A DNA stretch of 64,000 nt from Idiomarina abyssalis (GTDB lineage: Bacteria; Pseudomonadota; Gammaproteobacteria; Enterobacterales; Alteromonadaceae). The position numbers and the translations under genes are program-made. The notes beneath the pieces are model-generated. The model saw only the letters and a program-made list of their open reading frames with translations, did no database searches and was not told the DNA's origin. Below, piece by piece: positions 22,599-31,765 of this stretch (position 1 is its first letter; the number at the start of each line of letters is the position of its first letter). The stretch covers positions 1 to 64,000 of the forward strand of contig NZ_FPBE01000002.1 of NCBI RefSeq assembly GCF_900116625.1, written 5' to 3'.

Positions 22599-23351
22599 TT
22601 ACTTCCTAAGGAAGTAAGGTAAAAAGAGAAGCAACGCAAGTAGGCTGACAATAAGCCCGACATAAATCCCGTAACTTAAGGCCGACAGAGTAAATGCGGC
22701 GTAGTAAAGAACGTCTAACAGAAGGTATGCCAGAAAAACGCGTTTGAACCAGCTTTGCTTTGTCCAGAGTCCAACCAACAAAGCCAACTGAAGCGGAACA
22801 AAAAGCACCAGTTTCCAGGGCAAACCGTACAAAATCACCTTCTGTATACTATCGGCGTTCAAAATCATTGAAAACGCCATTTCATAGGTACTCGCTATGC
22901 CAGCAATGAACATACCAAGGTAAAAGAAACTGAATGTATAAATTAGACCCATGACAAGATAAAAGGAAATCAGCTTCTTCGGCACTTTCGCGCTCGGTGC
23001 TGAGCCACTCTGAGTTGCCTGTCGGGTCGCGACAACCACTACGGCAATAACGTACAACACCTCTGATGCGATATAGAGAAGACCACCAAACACGCCCACG
23101 TCAATCGACCGTGCTATGCGCGACGGTGACGGCCAGGGGAGTTCAGAATAAAAGCCAACCAGATGCAATACACTGGCCAGCATAACCTCCAGTTCGTAGG
23201 CTATTGAATCAAACCACTCCATCGGGTAGGTGAGAATATTCGCCAGGTAAATTTGTGATACGGCGCCGACAACAACAGCAAGGCCTAACAGAGCCATCAT
23301 TCCGGCCGCTGGCGGCATTTGACGGGTTAAAGTAAAATGCATAGCAATCAT
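22599..23351 (-). CDS. Predicted polytopic membrane protein, function unknown
   Basis: I do not recognise a family. The 250 residues form about six hydrophobic segments (about residues 17-37, 88-108, 128-155, 175-195, 205-222 and 225-248), with a loop around 40-85. The start is ATG at 23351, with another ATG three codons on. No strong ribosome binding site is seen. The gene stands alone between the sensor gene and the SDR gene on the same strand. Confidence 0.7.
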   Translation of the reverse strand: MIAMHFTLTRQMPPAAGMMALLGLAVVVGAVSQIYLANILTYPMEWFDSIAYELEVMLASVLHLVGFYSELPWPSPSRIARSIDVGVFGGLLYIASEVLYVIAVVVVATRQATQSGSAPSAKVPKKLISFYLVMGLIYTFSFFYLGMFIAGIASTYEMAFSMILNADSIQKVILYGLPWKLVLFVPLQLALLVGLWTKQSWFKRVFLAYLLLDVLYYAAFTLSALSYGIYVGLIVSLLALLLFLPYFLRK

Positions 23352-23448
23352 TAGAAGGTAAGTTCCTTTATATTTTTTTGAAAACTATACCTTTTTTTTA
23401 ATTGTAAGTCTTGTTCACCTATTACTTGCCACCATAAGCAAGGGAGCT

Positions 23449-24219
23449 TTACTGCGCGGTATAGCCCCCATCAATCACTAATTCCGTTCCGGTCACAAAT
23501 TTAGATTCATCCGACGCCAAATACAGCACGCCGTAAGCAATGTCTTCAGACTCACCAACATGACCAATGGGGTGCAGGCTATCCAGCTGCTTTCTGAACG
23601 CATTCACGCCTTCATCAGACTCTTTCCCTAGCTGCTCCACCAGTGGCGTCCAGATAAAGCCCGGGTGCACTGAATTGACCCGAATTTTGTCCTTTGCGTA
23701 AATGAGTGCATCGTTTTTGCTCATTAATCTGACCGCGCCTTTAGAAGCATGGTAAGGCGGTAAATCGGCAGCACCTATCATTCCGTAAATTGATGACAAA
23801 TTAATAATGCTGCCCGCGCCTGCTTTTTTCATTGCCGGAATGGCGTGTTTAGTACAGTAAAAAACACCACTGACATTAACGTTAATCACCTTATCCCATT
23901 CGTCTTTGGTAATTTCGTGCGTCGGCTTATTAACCCCAGCAATGCCGGCGTTATTGACTAAAACATCGATTGACCCGAACTCTTTCGCAATGTCGGAAAA
24001 CGTTTGGCCTACTTCGTCTTCATTGGCCGTATCGATATGCCAATATTTGGCTGTACCGCCAAAGCCTTTAATTTCATTGACGACTTTTTGCCCTTCATCG
24101 TCCGCTATGTCCGTTACTGCAACCTTGGCACCCTCTTTAGCTAATTCCAGACAAACGGCCCGTCCAATACCTAATGCGCCGCCAGTAACAATGGCAACTT
24201 TACCTTCGACTCTTTTCAT
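23449..24219 (-). CDS. Short-chain dehydrogenase/reductase (SDR), NAD(P)-dependent
   Basis: Classical SDR of 256 residues. The Rossmann loop TGGALGIG (about 14-21), NNAG (about 90) and catalytic YHASK with the upstream serine in NLSS are all present. The substrate cannot be assigned; the sequence is like the glucose-dehydrogenase/hydroxysteroid-dehydrogenase type. The ATG at 24217-24219 has AGGA 7 bases ahead and is preferred over the GTG one codon earlier. Divergent from the next reductase gene. Confidence 0.9.
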   Translation of the reverse strand: MKRVEGKVAIVTGGALGIGRAVCLELAKEGAKVAVTDIADDEGQKVVNEIKGFGGTAKYWHIDTANEDEVGQTFSDIAKEFGSIDVLVNNAGIAGVNKPTHEITKDEWDKVINVNVSGVFYCTKHAIPAMKKAGAGSIINLSSIYGMIGAADLPPYHASKGAVRLMSKNDALIYAKDKIRVNSVHPGFIWTPLVEQLGKESDEGVNAFRKQLDSLHPIGHVGESEDIAYGVLYLASDESKFVTGTELVIDGGYTAQ

Positions 24220-24359
24220 CACTGTGTCCTATTTTAGCTCTTTTCCTGAGTCTAGTATGGGTCACAAATCGGCATATAGACAGGAATCAAAGTATAGTGA
24301 TCTAAAGCAACCTTAATCCGTAGAAAAGCAAAGTATCTATAAGTTAACAAGGAACCGTT

Positions 24360-25358
24360 ATGACCACCTATAAAGCCATTAACCTGATTAAACGCCCTGA
24401 GCCTGGCCCTGTCACAGCCGACATATTTGATGTTGTAGAGAAAGAGCTACCCAAAGCTGGCTCCGGTGAAATTCTGATTAAGCAAACACAAATGTCACTA
24501 GACCCTGCCATGTTCGGTTGGATGAGCCCTGATACTGAAAGCTATATTCCCCCTGTTGAACTGGGCAGCGTAATGCGCAGCTCTGGTGTCGGCAAAGTCA
24601 TTGAGAGTAACCACCCTGACTTTAACGAAGGTGACCGCGTCATGGGTATGATGGGTTGGCAGGAATATGCGTTGAGTAATGGCCAGGGTATTAATAAAGT
24701 ACAGGCCGATGTGCCCGACGAAACCGTGCTGTCAGTGTTTGCATTACCGGGTCTGACGGCCACACAAGGACTGTTTAATGTTGGTAAACCTAAGAATGGT
24801 GAAACTCTGGTGGTAACCGGCGCCGCAGGTTCGGTTGGATCAATTGTCGGGCAGTTGGCCAAAGCCGAAGGACTGAAAGTGATTGGCGTTGTCGGCAGCG
24901 ATGAAAAAGCCAACTGGATTGTCAACGAACTCGGGTTTGACGGTGCCATTAATTACAAAACCAGTGACTTGCGCGACCAGCTAATCAAGCTAACCCCTGA
25001 GGGCATAGACTTGTACTTTGAAAACACCGGTGGCCCCATTCAGAACCTGGTCGTTGAGCGCATGAACGCTCATGGGCGTGTCGTGGTTTGCGGCATGATA
25101 GCCGACTACGACAAAGAAGTACCAAGCCCTGGTCCAAGCTGGATACCGGTTATTAAAAAGCGCCTGACCATTCAGGGCTTTACTATGCCGGACCATTTTG
25201 AGGAGATTCCCAGTTTGCTAAGCAAACTAACGCCTTACGTTATGTCTGGAAAAATCAAATACCGTTCTCATATTCTTGAGGGGCTGGAGTCCGCCATTGA
25301 AGGCTTGAACCTGTTCTTCACGGGTGAAAACAAAGGCAAATTGATTGTTAAGCTGTAA
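24360..25358 (+). CDS. Zinc-independent medium-chain NADP-dependent oxidoreductase (CurA/PTGR-like)
   Basis: A 332-residue medium-chain reductase of the CurA/leukotriene B4 dehydrogenase group, which reduces alpha,beta-unsaturated ketones with NADPH. The nucleotide-binding loop TGAAGSVGSIVGQLAK is near residue 155, and the zinc ligands of alcohol dehydrogenases are absent. The ATG has AAGGA 7 bases ahead. It is divergent from the SDR gene, which may belong to the same detoxification theme (inference). Confidence 0.88.
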   Translation: MTTYKAINLIKRPEPGPVTADIFDVVEKELPKAGSGEILIKQTQMSLDPAMFGWMSPDTESYIPPVELGSVMRSSGVGKVIESNHPDFNEGDRVMGMMGWQEYALSNGQGINKVQADVPDETVLSVFALPGLTATQGLFNVGKPKNGETLVVTGAAGSVGSIVGQLAKAEGLKVIGVVGSDEKANWIVNELGFDGAINYKTSDLRDQLIKLTPEGIDLYFENTGGPIQNLVVERMNAHGRVVVCGMIADYDKEVPSPGPSWIPVIKKRLTIQGFTMPDHFEEIPSLLSKLTPYVMSGKIKYRSHILEGLESAIEGLNLFFTGENKGKLIVKL

Positions 25359-25382
25359 GTCACTGGAAACTCTTCTCACGCC

Positions 25383-25424
25383 AGTTTTACCGTATTCGGG
25401 TTATCCTCCAAATACGGTAAAACT
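25383..25424. terminator. Long inverted repeat between convergent genes
   Basis: AGTTTTACCGTATT (25383-25396) and AATACGGTAAAACT (25411-25424) pair perfectly over 14 bases around a 14-base loop. It lies between a plus-strand and a minus-strand gene and its right arm lies inside the last codons of the exchanger gene. It could stop transcription in both directions, although the U-rich part is within the stem. Confidence 0.5.
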
Positions 25425-26363
25425 CAGTCCTACGTAAGCTGCGTATCCTAACAGAAGCAGACCGCCTTCAAATCTGCTTAGCCTACGCCCGGTATAAAGA
25501 AAAAGTAGCAAAACTAGTGACGCGCCCAGCATAACCCACTGATCAAACTGCAGTATTCGTTCATGAACGGGTAGCGGCTGTAACAACGCCGAAATACCGA
25601 GTATGCCCAAAACATTAAAAATATTACTGCCCAGAATGTTGCCAATAGCCACGTCAGCATGTCGCCTGAAGGCCGCAATAACTGAAACGGTGAGTTCAGG
25701 TAAAGAAGTGCCAACCGCCACAAGAGTCAGCCCAATAACGGCTTCAGAAACACCCAACGACTCGGCAATATCGACCGCACCTTTTAAAAGTACCTGAGAA
25801 CCGACAATTAACAACGCCAGACCAAACACAATGGCTGCTGCTATACGGAGCTTGGTTGTGGGCAAAGAGGTCACCTCCTGCGCCTCTGCTTTATGCAAAT
25901 CTGCAGATGGTGCATTTCCGAAACGCTCGGTTCTGTATGCCCAGATCAAATAACTTACCAGCGCCAGCAACAAAATAGCGGCATCAAACCTGGCCAGCGC
26001 ACTTCCACCGACAAGAACCAGAAACAAGACTGTTCCGGCAACTACGGTAATACCGTCACGGCGCAGTACCAGCGGCTTCACTGCAAGAGGCGCGATTACA
26101 GCACACAGTCCCAAAATAAGCAGAATATTGCCGATATTACTGCCAACAACGTTACCAACAGCTATGTCCGGCCGCTCGTTTATAGCGGCATCAATTGAAA
26201 CCACTAACTCAGGGGCAGAAGTACCAAACCCGACAATCAGTAAACCGCTAAGCAAAGGTGAAACACCCATACGCTTCGCAGCGGCCAGCGACCCTCGAAT
26301 AAGGGCTTCACCACCCGTGGTCAACAACAAAACCCCAATAATGACGAACAACGCACTCAGCAT
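25401..26363 (-). CDS. Calcium/sodium exchanger (CaCA family)
   Basis: A 320-residue cation exchanger with two inverted alpha-repeats: GFGTSAPELVVS with GNVVGSNIGN in the first half, and AVGTSLPELTVS with GNILGSNIFN in the second. About ten hydrophobic segments are visible. It resembles E. coli YrbG. The ATG at 26361-26363 (MLSALFVIIG) has GGGAG nearby; a longer frame upstream starts within the next gene and is not favoured. Confidence 0.93.
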   Translation of the reverse strand: MLSALFVIIGVLLLTTGGEALIRGSLAAAKRMGVSPLLSGLLIVGFGTSAPELVVSIDAAINERPDIAVGNVVGSNIGNILLILGLCAVIAPLAVKPLVLRRDGITVVAGTVLFLVLVGGSALARFDAAILLLALVSYLIWAYRTERFGNAPSADLHKAEAQEVTSLPTTKLRIAAAIVFGLALLIVGSQVLLKGAVDIAESLGVSEAVIGLTLVAVGTSLPELTVSVIAAFRRHADVAIGNILGSNIFNVLGILGISALLQPLPVHERILQFDQWVMLGASLVLLLFLYTGRRLSRFEGGLLLLGYAAYVGLSFTVFGG

Positions 26364-26388
26364 AGCTTTAAGCTCCCGGCCAGACACG

Positions 26389-26838
26389 TTACATATAAAA
26401 ACTTTCCAATAGATAGGTGGCGGCCAAACAAACGCCAATAAAAGCACTATTAATAACAGCCCTAACTCCCCACGGGAGACCACCGTAGGTAAGGTCCAAA
26501 TACTTAGTTACCACAACCATAAGACCCATAAATACAAACCACGGTGTAAAAAAGAGGATGAATTGCCACTTAACAACACTAACCGCTATGTCATGCAGAC
26601 CACCACTGACTGCAAAAGTTATTAAAACCGCGAGCCAAACCGGCAAAAAAGAACTCGCAGGTTTCATGACGTTACGCGACAGATAGTAGCCCCAAATAGG
26701 ATTCCAATAATGCCAAAACTGCGTAAAAGAGCCCGCACCCAAAGCTCGCTGAAACATATTCTTCATAGAGCCCGACGCGCCTATGGCGACACCATTTCTC
26801 TTCTTTACGTACTTAGCCAAGGATACTGCTTTTTGCAT
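26389..26838 (-). CDS. Membrane protein with weak MBOAT-like features
   Basis: A 149-residue protein with three to four hydrophobic segments (about residues 65-82, 90-112 and 125-147). The order FWHYWNPIWGYYL, then GGLHD inside a membrane segment, recalls the conserved Trp/His region of membrane-bound O-acyltransferases, but the protein is far shorter than a full enzyme. It may be a partial family member or unrelated. The ATG has CGGAG 6 bases ahead. Confidence 0.6.
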   Translation of the reverse strand: MQKAVSLAKYVKKRNGVAIGASGSMKNMFQRALGAGSFTQFWHYWNPIWGYYLSRNVMKPASSFLPVWLAVLITFAVSGGLHDIAVSVVKWQFILFFTPWFVFMGLMVVVTKYLDLTYGGLPWGVRAVINSAFIGVCLAATYLLESFYM

Positions 26839-26860
26839 ATAGACTCCGTATGGTTAGCGC

Positions 26861-27163
26861 TTAGCTGCCCAGCTGGGTAAAAATACCAACCGCGAGCTCG
26901 GCCCAAACATACAGTAGCGCTACAACGCATAACCCCGCCCAAAGCAACCAATACTTGCCAGGTACTTTTCTTGCCACCAGCACAAACAAGCTGCTTATTG
27001 AAAGCAGCAGAGCTCCCATAACAACAAAGTCGTTAAGCTCCCAATTAACGCTTGTCGTGAACTGCATGGCAACAAACGGCACAAGCAAAATGCACCCTGT
27101 AGCTACTGCAATCCAGATAAAGACGTCATTGCGCATTATTAAGTTAGTGGTTTTGTTTTTCAT
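26861..27163 (-). CDS. Small membrane protein, function unknown
   Basis: About 100 residues with three hydrophobic segments (about residues 14-34, 45-64 and 72-94). No family recognised. It lies 22 bases ahead of the MBOAT-like gene on the same strand and may share a transcript with it. The start at 27163 has no clear ribosome binding site; an ATG nine codons later (MRNDVFIW) is an alternative. Confidence 0.6.
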   Translation of the reverse strand: MKNKTTNLIMRNDVFIWIAVATGCILLVPFVAMQFTTSVNWELNDFVVMGALLLSISSLFVLVARKVPGKYWLLWAGLCVVALLYVWAELAVGIFTQLGS

Positions 27164-27390
27164 TTTGAATTAACTCTTATTGGTTAATAGCTCAGCGTTC
27201 TGTTTAAGGCGCCTGTGCAGGCTGCCCCTAAAGCTTATAAAACCACAAAAAACAAATCTAAAGCTATAAAAATGATGTTAAGTATTATTTCGGGCTTTGC
27301 ATGTAAGGCGGTGAAATCCGCGGAATCTTGTTAAGGAGCTTAAGAAACTGAGTCATAGCTATCGCTTGCCGAGCCATTCTGATGTTCCCG

Positions 27391-27741
27391 TTATTTACGC
27401 TCAAGCTTGCTTACTAACACCATTAGCTTAGTCTGGTCGATTTCTACTGATGCTTCTTTATCGTAAAACACAGTCAGAGTAGGATTAATAACACTCTTCC
27501 CAACTTCAACGGCCGCCTGAACCTCAACCGTCTCGCCTTGCGTTGGTGACACGGTTAATTCATAGCGAAAGTCATCACCAACCGTCATGTAAGCCATTTT
27601 ACCTTCTTCCACGATCATCACTGGCGACTCAACGAGTTCACCACTTTTAAATACTGAGCTTGAGACCCGAAAAGTATCTGCGGCTAAGCATGGCAACGAT
27701 GCCAACAGTGATACCGACAGCAAATAAAGCCTTGTTTTCAT
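27391..27741 (-). CDS. Small exported protein, function unknown
   Basis: A 116-residue protein with a clear signal peptide (residues 1-20, cleavage after LAA) followed by a beta-rich mature part with no cysteine. The ATG has AAGGA ahead. Likely periplasmic or secreted. No family recognised. The flanking genes also encode small envelope proteins. Confidence 0.65.
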   Translation of the reverse strand: MKTRLYLLSVSLLASLPCLAADTFRVSSSVFKSGELVESPVMIVEEGKMAYMTVGDDFRYELTVSPTQGETVEVQAAVEVGKSVINPTLTVFYDKEASVEIDQTKLMVLVSKLERK

Positions 27742-27789
27742 TTCAGTTTTCCTTTGTCGGGTAGGCCATAGTGACTTTCCTCATAGTGG

Positions 27790-28110
27790 CTATTCAACGC
27801 AGCGTTTTCTGGAGAATGCCAGACTAATAGCTGCGAGCACTCCTGCACACAAAAGCCAGAAGGCAACAATAGATAACCACACCATCATTGAAGCATCTTG
27901 AACCCCAAACGCACTAAAAGCCACTGCCTGGTCGCTAAAAAAGTGTTCTAACCCCAGCCAAAACGGCGCATTCACCCAGGCGGCTAATAACGCAATGAGA
28001 AAGACAGGTTCGAGGCCCAGCTGTATAAATACGGGTGTAACAAGCGGGGGAAGATTAAGCACTAAAGCAACGATTAAAAAGCGCCTAAAAAAGCGGTTGG
28101 AGGTAAACAT
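27790..28110 (-). CDS. Small membrane protein, function unknown
   Basis: About 106 residues with three hydrophobic segments (about residues 12-30, 35-50 and 70-98). The ATG at 28108-28110 has AAGGAT about 7 bases ahead and is preferred over the GTG two codons earlier. No family recognised. Confidence 0.6.
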   Translation of the reverse strand: MFTSNRFFRRFLIVALVLNLPPLVTPVFIQLGLEPVFLIALLAAWVNAPFWLGLEHFFSDQAVAFSAFGVQDASMMVWLSIVAFWLLCAGVLAAISLAFSRKRCVE

Positions 28111-28144
28111 GCTCACATCCTTTTGAGTTAACCTGGCCTTCTGC

Positions 28145-28597
28145 CTACCAGAGCCAACCTACCTGTATGGTTAACTGAGGGCTCGAGAAGTCGCCGCTAC
28201 CCGCTGTTATTCCAGGTTCAATATAGAATCCCCCATATTGGAAAGTGCCACTGACACCGGCGTAGTTCCAATCTTCGTCTTCATAGACCCTATAGACAAC
28301 ATCTTGAGTTGAGTAATAAGTAAGGGCGTTATCTTTTATTGTGGAGCTTCCGACTATTACCTGCCAAGAACGCATTGCGCTGTCACGGTTATAGTAAAAA
28401 CTGTAACCGGCCTCAATTCCGTAGGCTTTTCCCGTGTATCCAACGGCTAACTGAATTGGGTGCCCGGCAATCTCTTTTTTCATAACCAGGTTAACGCCTC
28501 CCGGCGTACCTAAAGCAACACCTAGCTGAGTGTCGTCAGGCTCAGCGGCGTGCAGAGTCACAGGAAGCAGAGCAGCTATTGCAAGAAGGTATTTCAT
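28145..28597 (-). CDS. Exported beta-strand-rich protein, function unknown
   Basis: A 150-residue protein with a signal peptide (1-17, LHA) and a mature part of alternating strands rich in aromatic residues, ending in LTIQVGWLW, a C-terminal aromatic residue of the kind seen in outer-membrane barrels. A small barrel is possible but unproven. The start is an ATG with GGAATG ahead. Confidence 0.6.
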   Translation of the reverse strand: MKYLLAIAALLPVTLHAAEPDDTQLGVALGTPGGVNLVMKKEIAGHPIQLAVGYTGKAYGIEAGYSFYYNRDSAMRSWQVIVGSSTIKDNALTYYSTQDVVYRVYEDEDWNYAGVSGTFQYGGFYIEPGITAGSGDFSSPQLTIQVGWLW

Positions 28598-28707
28598 CTC
28601 ATTCCTTTTTTGTTTGTTAACAATTGGCTAACACTAAATGAGAAGGAAACAAAAGGCAACGGTATAATATGCCATGTATCATATATAGTTAGTGCCGAAT
28701 AATACCC

Positions 28708-29928
28708 TTAATCCTTCATCACAACCTGATTTCTTCCGTCACGCTTACCTTCATAAAGTAGGTTATCGGCTCGGGTAATCAGCATATCCAAATCGTCTTC
28801 GGCCTTGGCAACAGCAACGCCAATGGTCACACTCAGCTCCAGATCATTTAATTCGTCAGTTGATGACAAGGCTTCTACATTTTGCTTAAGACGCTCGGCC
28901 ACCGCCTTAGCGTCGGCAGGACTCGTATGAGGCAGCCCCACCACGAACTCTTCGCCACCAAAACGACCTATAATGTCGGTTGGCCGAAGTGAGTGCTGAC
29001 AAACTTCGGCTATCTTCGTCAGAATGACATCACCACGGGTGTGGCCCCAAGTGTCGTTAATACGCTTGAAGTGGTCAACGTCAATCATAAACAAGCAGAA
29101 CGGAGTATCTTCCAGTCGAGATCTTTGCAGCAAAGCTTCAGCTCGTTTCATAAAATGACTGCGGCTATCAACACCAGTGAGCGCATCATTCTCAGCGACC
29201 ATGCGCAACTGCGCCTCTAATGACTTTCGGTGTTTTATTTCCTGCAGTAACTCGCGGTTTTGATCGCGCTCTTCGTTAAGCAAGGAGTACTGCTGACGCT
29301 GCAAACGCTCTAACCGCCGCAGCGCCGTGTACCCAACAATATTGGCCATGATAAGCAACAGACCCAACCGGATTGCGCCTGTGGGAGTTACTCCTGCGTA
29401 CAACATACTCGCCGCTAAAAAAGTAATACTTAAGAACAGGCTAGCCAGCGCCGCAACCGTCAACAAATTTGGAATAAGCAGATAAAAAGCCATAATAGCG
29501 ACCACCACTGCGGTGATCTGCGTAAGAAGGCTTTCCGGGCGCAAAGGAACAATCAGAATAATCCCCGTTGCCAGAATCCATAATGGTAACGCGTGCAACC
29601 AAGCTTTTTCAGCATAACCACCCCGGTGACCAATAACAAAGGCTAACACCAGGCAGGAGCCCACTACCGCAACGCGCATAGTTAGCAGCGAGTAATACTC
29701 TTGCGTTAGTCCCAGAAGGTTGTAATCGGTAATGCCGAACATGGCAAAAATAATAGCTACTAAAAGTAGCGCAAGGCGGGAGTCAGACCTAACATTAGAT
29801 TCAATAGAATGGCGGTATTTTAACTCTTTACCGGCGTCAAGAAACTGACCGGTCAGCCAGTGAGTATCATTTTGCTTTTGTTGTTGTGACAAAGTTTTAC
29901 CTGTTAAAACGGTTTTGATTCCAGACAA
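28708..29928 (-). CDS. Membrane diguanylate cyclase (GGDEF)
   Basis: Predicted to make c-di-GMP. The N-terminal half has about six membrane segments (roughly residues 50-205), then a short coiled coil and the GGDEF domain (about 245-405). The active motif is GGEEF and the inhibitory site RPTD lies five residues before it, so the enzyme should be active and product-inhibited. No ATG lies before the membrane part: the frame opens at a TTG (29926-29928), while a TTG 12 codons later has a better placed AGGT. Confidence 0.9.
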   Translation of the reverse strand: MSGIKTVLTGKTLSQQQKQNDTHWLTGQFLDAGKELKYRHSIESNVRSDSRLALLLVAIIFAMFGITDYNLLGLTQEYYSLLTMRVAVVGSCLVLAFVIGHRGGYAEKAWLHALPLWILATGIILIVPLRPESLLTQITAVVVAIMAFYLLIPNLLTVAALASLFLSITFLAASMLYAGVTPTGAIRLGLLLIMANIVGYTALRRLERLQRQQYSLLNEERDQNRELLQEIKHRKSLEAQLRMVAENDALTGVDSRSHFMKRAEALLQRSRLEDTPFCLFMIDVDHFKRINDTWGHTRGDVILTKIAEVCQHSLRPTDIIGRFGGEEFVVGLPHTSPADAKAVAERLKQNVEALSSTDELNDLELSVTIGVAVAKAEDDLDMLITRADNLLYEGKRDGRNQVVMKD

Positions 29929-29974
29929 TAAGCGTTAATTCTGACCTTTTCTCCACCGTTTTGCTGTATTTTTC

Positions 29975-30187
29975 TCACTCTTCCTCGCTGAGCTTCCTTT
30001 TTAAAGCCTTGAGGTTGGCGTTAAGCTCTTTAACTTCCAGTCGAGACTCCCGTGCTATATCTCGAATGTCCTTAACGCGCTTTGAAATAAGAAAAATAAA
30101 TATTGGTACTAGTATCCATAACAAAGCAATAGCTAAGTAGGCCAGCCCACCTATAATACCGATGCCAGCGAAAAATGTATCTTCCAT
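29975..30187 (-). CDS. Small membrane-anchored coiled-coil protein
   Basis: Seventy residues: one hydrophobic segment (about 8-33) and a charged helix (about 35-68, VKELNANLKALKRKLSEE) likely to be a coiled coil. The ATG has AAAGGAG 9 bases ahead. It may be co-transcribed with the cyclase gene downstream. Function unknown. Confidence 0.6.
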   Translation of the reverse strand: MEDTFFAGIGIIGGLAYLAIALLWILVPIFIFLISKRVKDIRDIARESRLEVKELNANLKALKRKLSEEE

Positions 30188-30334
30188 AGAGTTAGTCTCC
30201 TTTTACTGTACCTGTACGAACCATGTTCGCCGAACCTCGGTTTGATCTTTTTGTCACTTAAGCTCATTCCAAACAATGCTCCTGCAGATTCCGTTTTATC
30301 TGAGCTTATCATCAAACGAACAATACAACGCCTA

Positions 30335-30359
30335 GCTATTTTATATATTATAAAATAGC
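30335..30359. repeat. A+T-rich perfect inverted repeat
   Basis: GCTATTTTATA (30335-30345) and TATAAAATAGC (30349-30359) are perfect 11-base arms around three bases. It lies in the gap after the amidohydrolase stop. It could be a terminator or a protein-binding site. Confidence 0.45.
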
Positions 30360-30391
30360 CTTTAAGCAACCCACAGTAATGAAGCAGCACC

Positions 30392-31753
30392 TTACACCTC
30401 AAACCCAAAAAACAACTTTATGTACTGAAAGAAGTCTGGGGTAGCGTAATCTAGCAACGGTTCGCGCTGTACCCACCTACCATTTAAGTAAATAGCTTTA
30501 ACCTTAGCTGAAAGACCTAAGTCTTCAAAAATACGACGGTGGTGCAGAGTAAAATTGGCTGGTCGACCTTCTTTAATGCCCCAATCCACATCAAGAAAAT
30601 CATAGGCGCTGTATGTAGATCCCAGAACAATATCCCAGGGAGACATGCCCATTTGTTGCAAAAAGTACATTTCGCGATGAAAACCTACGCCTTGAAATAC
30701 CGCGAAGTTTCCTCCATCCGAGCCTACCAGTATAGTGACTCCAGCGGCATCTAAACGCTTAATCGCATCCTTCCGATTTACGAGAGCTCCATCTTCTTTT
30801 AACCCTGCAATCCAGTCAAAATACACTTTATTTTCTGCGGTTATCGGGTAGTCGTTCAACAGATCTTCCTCGACTAATGCGTCCGTCATTGTAACGGAAA
30901 GTACTGAGGCAGAGAGCTCATCGGAGCTTGAATCGTGCAAGTGCAGCAGCTCGTTTATAACACTAACTGTAGGAATAATGACGGTTCCCTGTTTCACCAG
31001 TAACTCGGGAATATCCTCAGGCATTGTGTGCCACGGTAAGTGGGTAACAGCATCAGCGCCTAACTCCGAGGCCGTACGAATATCACTCCAGGAACCTATA
31101 TGCACTACCGATTTAATATTGAGACTCCTAGCTTCGTTCAAAAACGCCTCAAGCGTAGCCTCATCAACGGTGGGTTTACTGCCCGCGTTATCGAATACAA
31201 TTTTCACGACATCAGGCTTAGTGGGGCTTAAATCACGCAACTCCAAAACCGCTTCATCAGGCGTACTGATCAATCGCGTTTCACCAAAGTCACAATGTCC
31301 GGTTGGCACGGTAAAACAGGGGCCAGCGGCAAATACATAGGCTTCGTCGCGCTCCTCTGGAAATTGCTGATCACGATACTCAAAAATATCTTCCTCATCA
31401 CTATAGAGATCGAGCCAGCCGTGCACGCCTGCGTATAACATGGCGTTCGCAGTGCCGCGTATACCAATGTATTGATAGTCGCTACGATCCAGCGAAGAAT
31501 TGCCCATGCTGTGGGAATGCATATCGATAAAAGCTGGCATTATCACTTGTCCCTTACCATCACGCACATTGGTATGTGACAAAGGCACCGAGCTATCGAC
31601 AATTTGTTTGAATTTACCATCCACCACTTCAATATTAACAGGCGTTAATTCACGCGTTTCGAAGTCTGGTAAAAGCACATTGTTTATCACAAAGTCATTT
31701 GCCAGAGTCGGCGCTGTAATAGCAAGCGCTAGTAATAACCATAGCTTTTTCAT
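30392..31753 (-). CDS. Exported amidohydrolase family protein
   Basis: A metal-dependent hydrolase of the amidohydrolase superfamily, 453 residues, with a signal peptide (1-18). Metal-site elements are visible: DMHSHSMG (HxH), a lysine in VKIVFDN, histidines in VVHIGSW and VTHLPW, and VGSDGGN with the catalytic Asp. It resembles the imidazolonepropionase-like group, but the substrate is unknown; a peptide or amide in the periplasm is a guess. It starts 12 bases after the response regulator gene, so the regulatory pair and the enzyme probably form an operon. Confidence 0.88.
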   Translation of the reverse strand: MKKLWLLLALAITAPTLANDFVINNVLLPDFETRELTPVNIEVVDGKFKQIVDSSVPLSHTNVRDGKGQVIMPAFIDMHSHSMGNSSLDRSDYQYIGIRGTANAMLYAGVHGWLDLYSDEEDIFEYRDQQFPEERDEAYVFAAGPCFTVPTGHCDFGETRLISTPDEAVLELRDLSPTKPDVVKIVFDNAGSKPTVDEATLEAFLNEARSLNIKSVVHIGSWSDIRTASELGADAVTHLPWHTMPEDIPELLVKQGTVIIPTVSVINELLHLHDSSSDELSASVLSVTMTDALVEEDLLNDYPITAENKVYFDWIAGLKEDGALVNRKDAIKRLDAAGVTILVGSDGGNFAVFQGVGFHREMYFLQQMGMSPWDIVLGSTYSAYDFLDVDWGIKEGRPANFTLHHRRIFEDLGLSAKVKAIYLNGRWVQREPLLDYATPDFFQYIKLFFGFEV

Positions 31754-31765
31754 ATTATTCTCCGG

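Noticed and set aside
26364..26483. Upstream extension of the calcium/sodium exchanger by 40 codons
   Set aside because: It would run into the neighbouring gene, and the internal ATG at 26363 matches the start of the first membrane helix.
30151..30408. Minus-strand open frame of 85 codons between the small coiled-coil gene and the amidohydrolase
   Set aside because: It overlaps both neighbours, has no ribosome binding site, and its sequence shows no domain; it also spans the A+T-rich inverted repeat.
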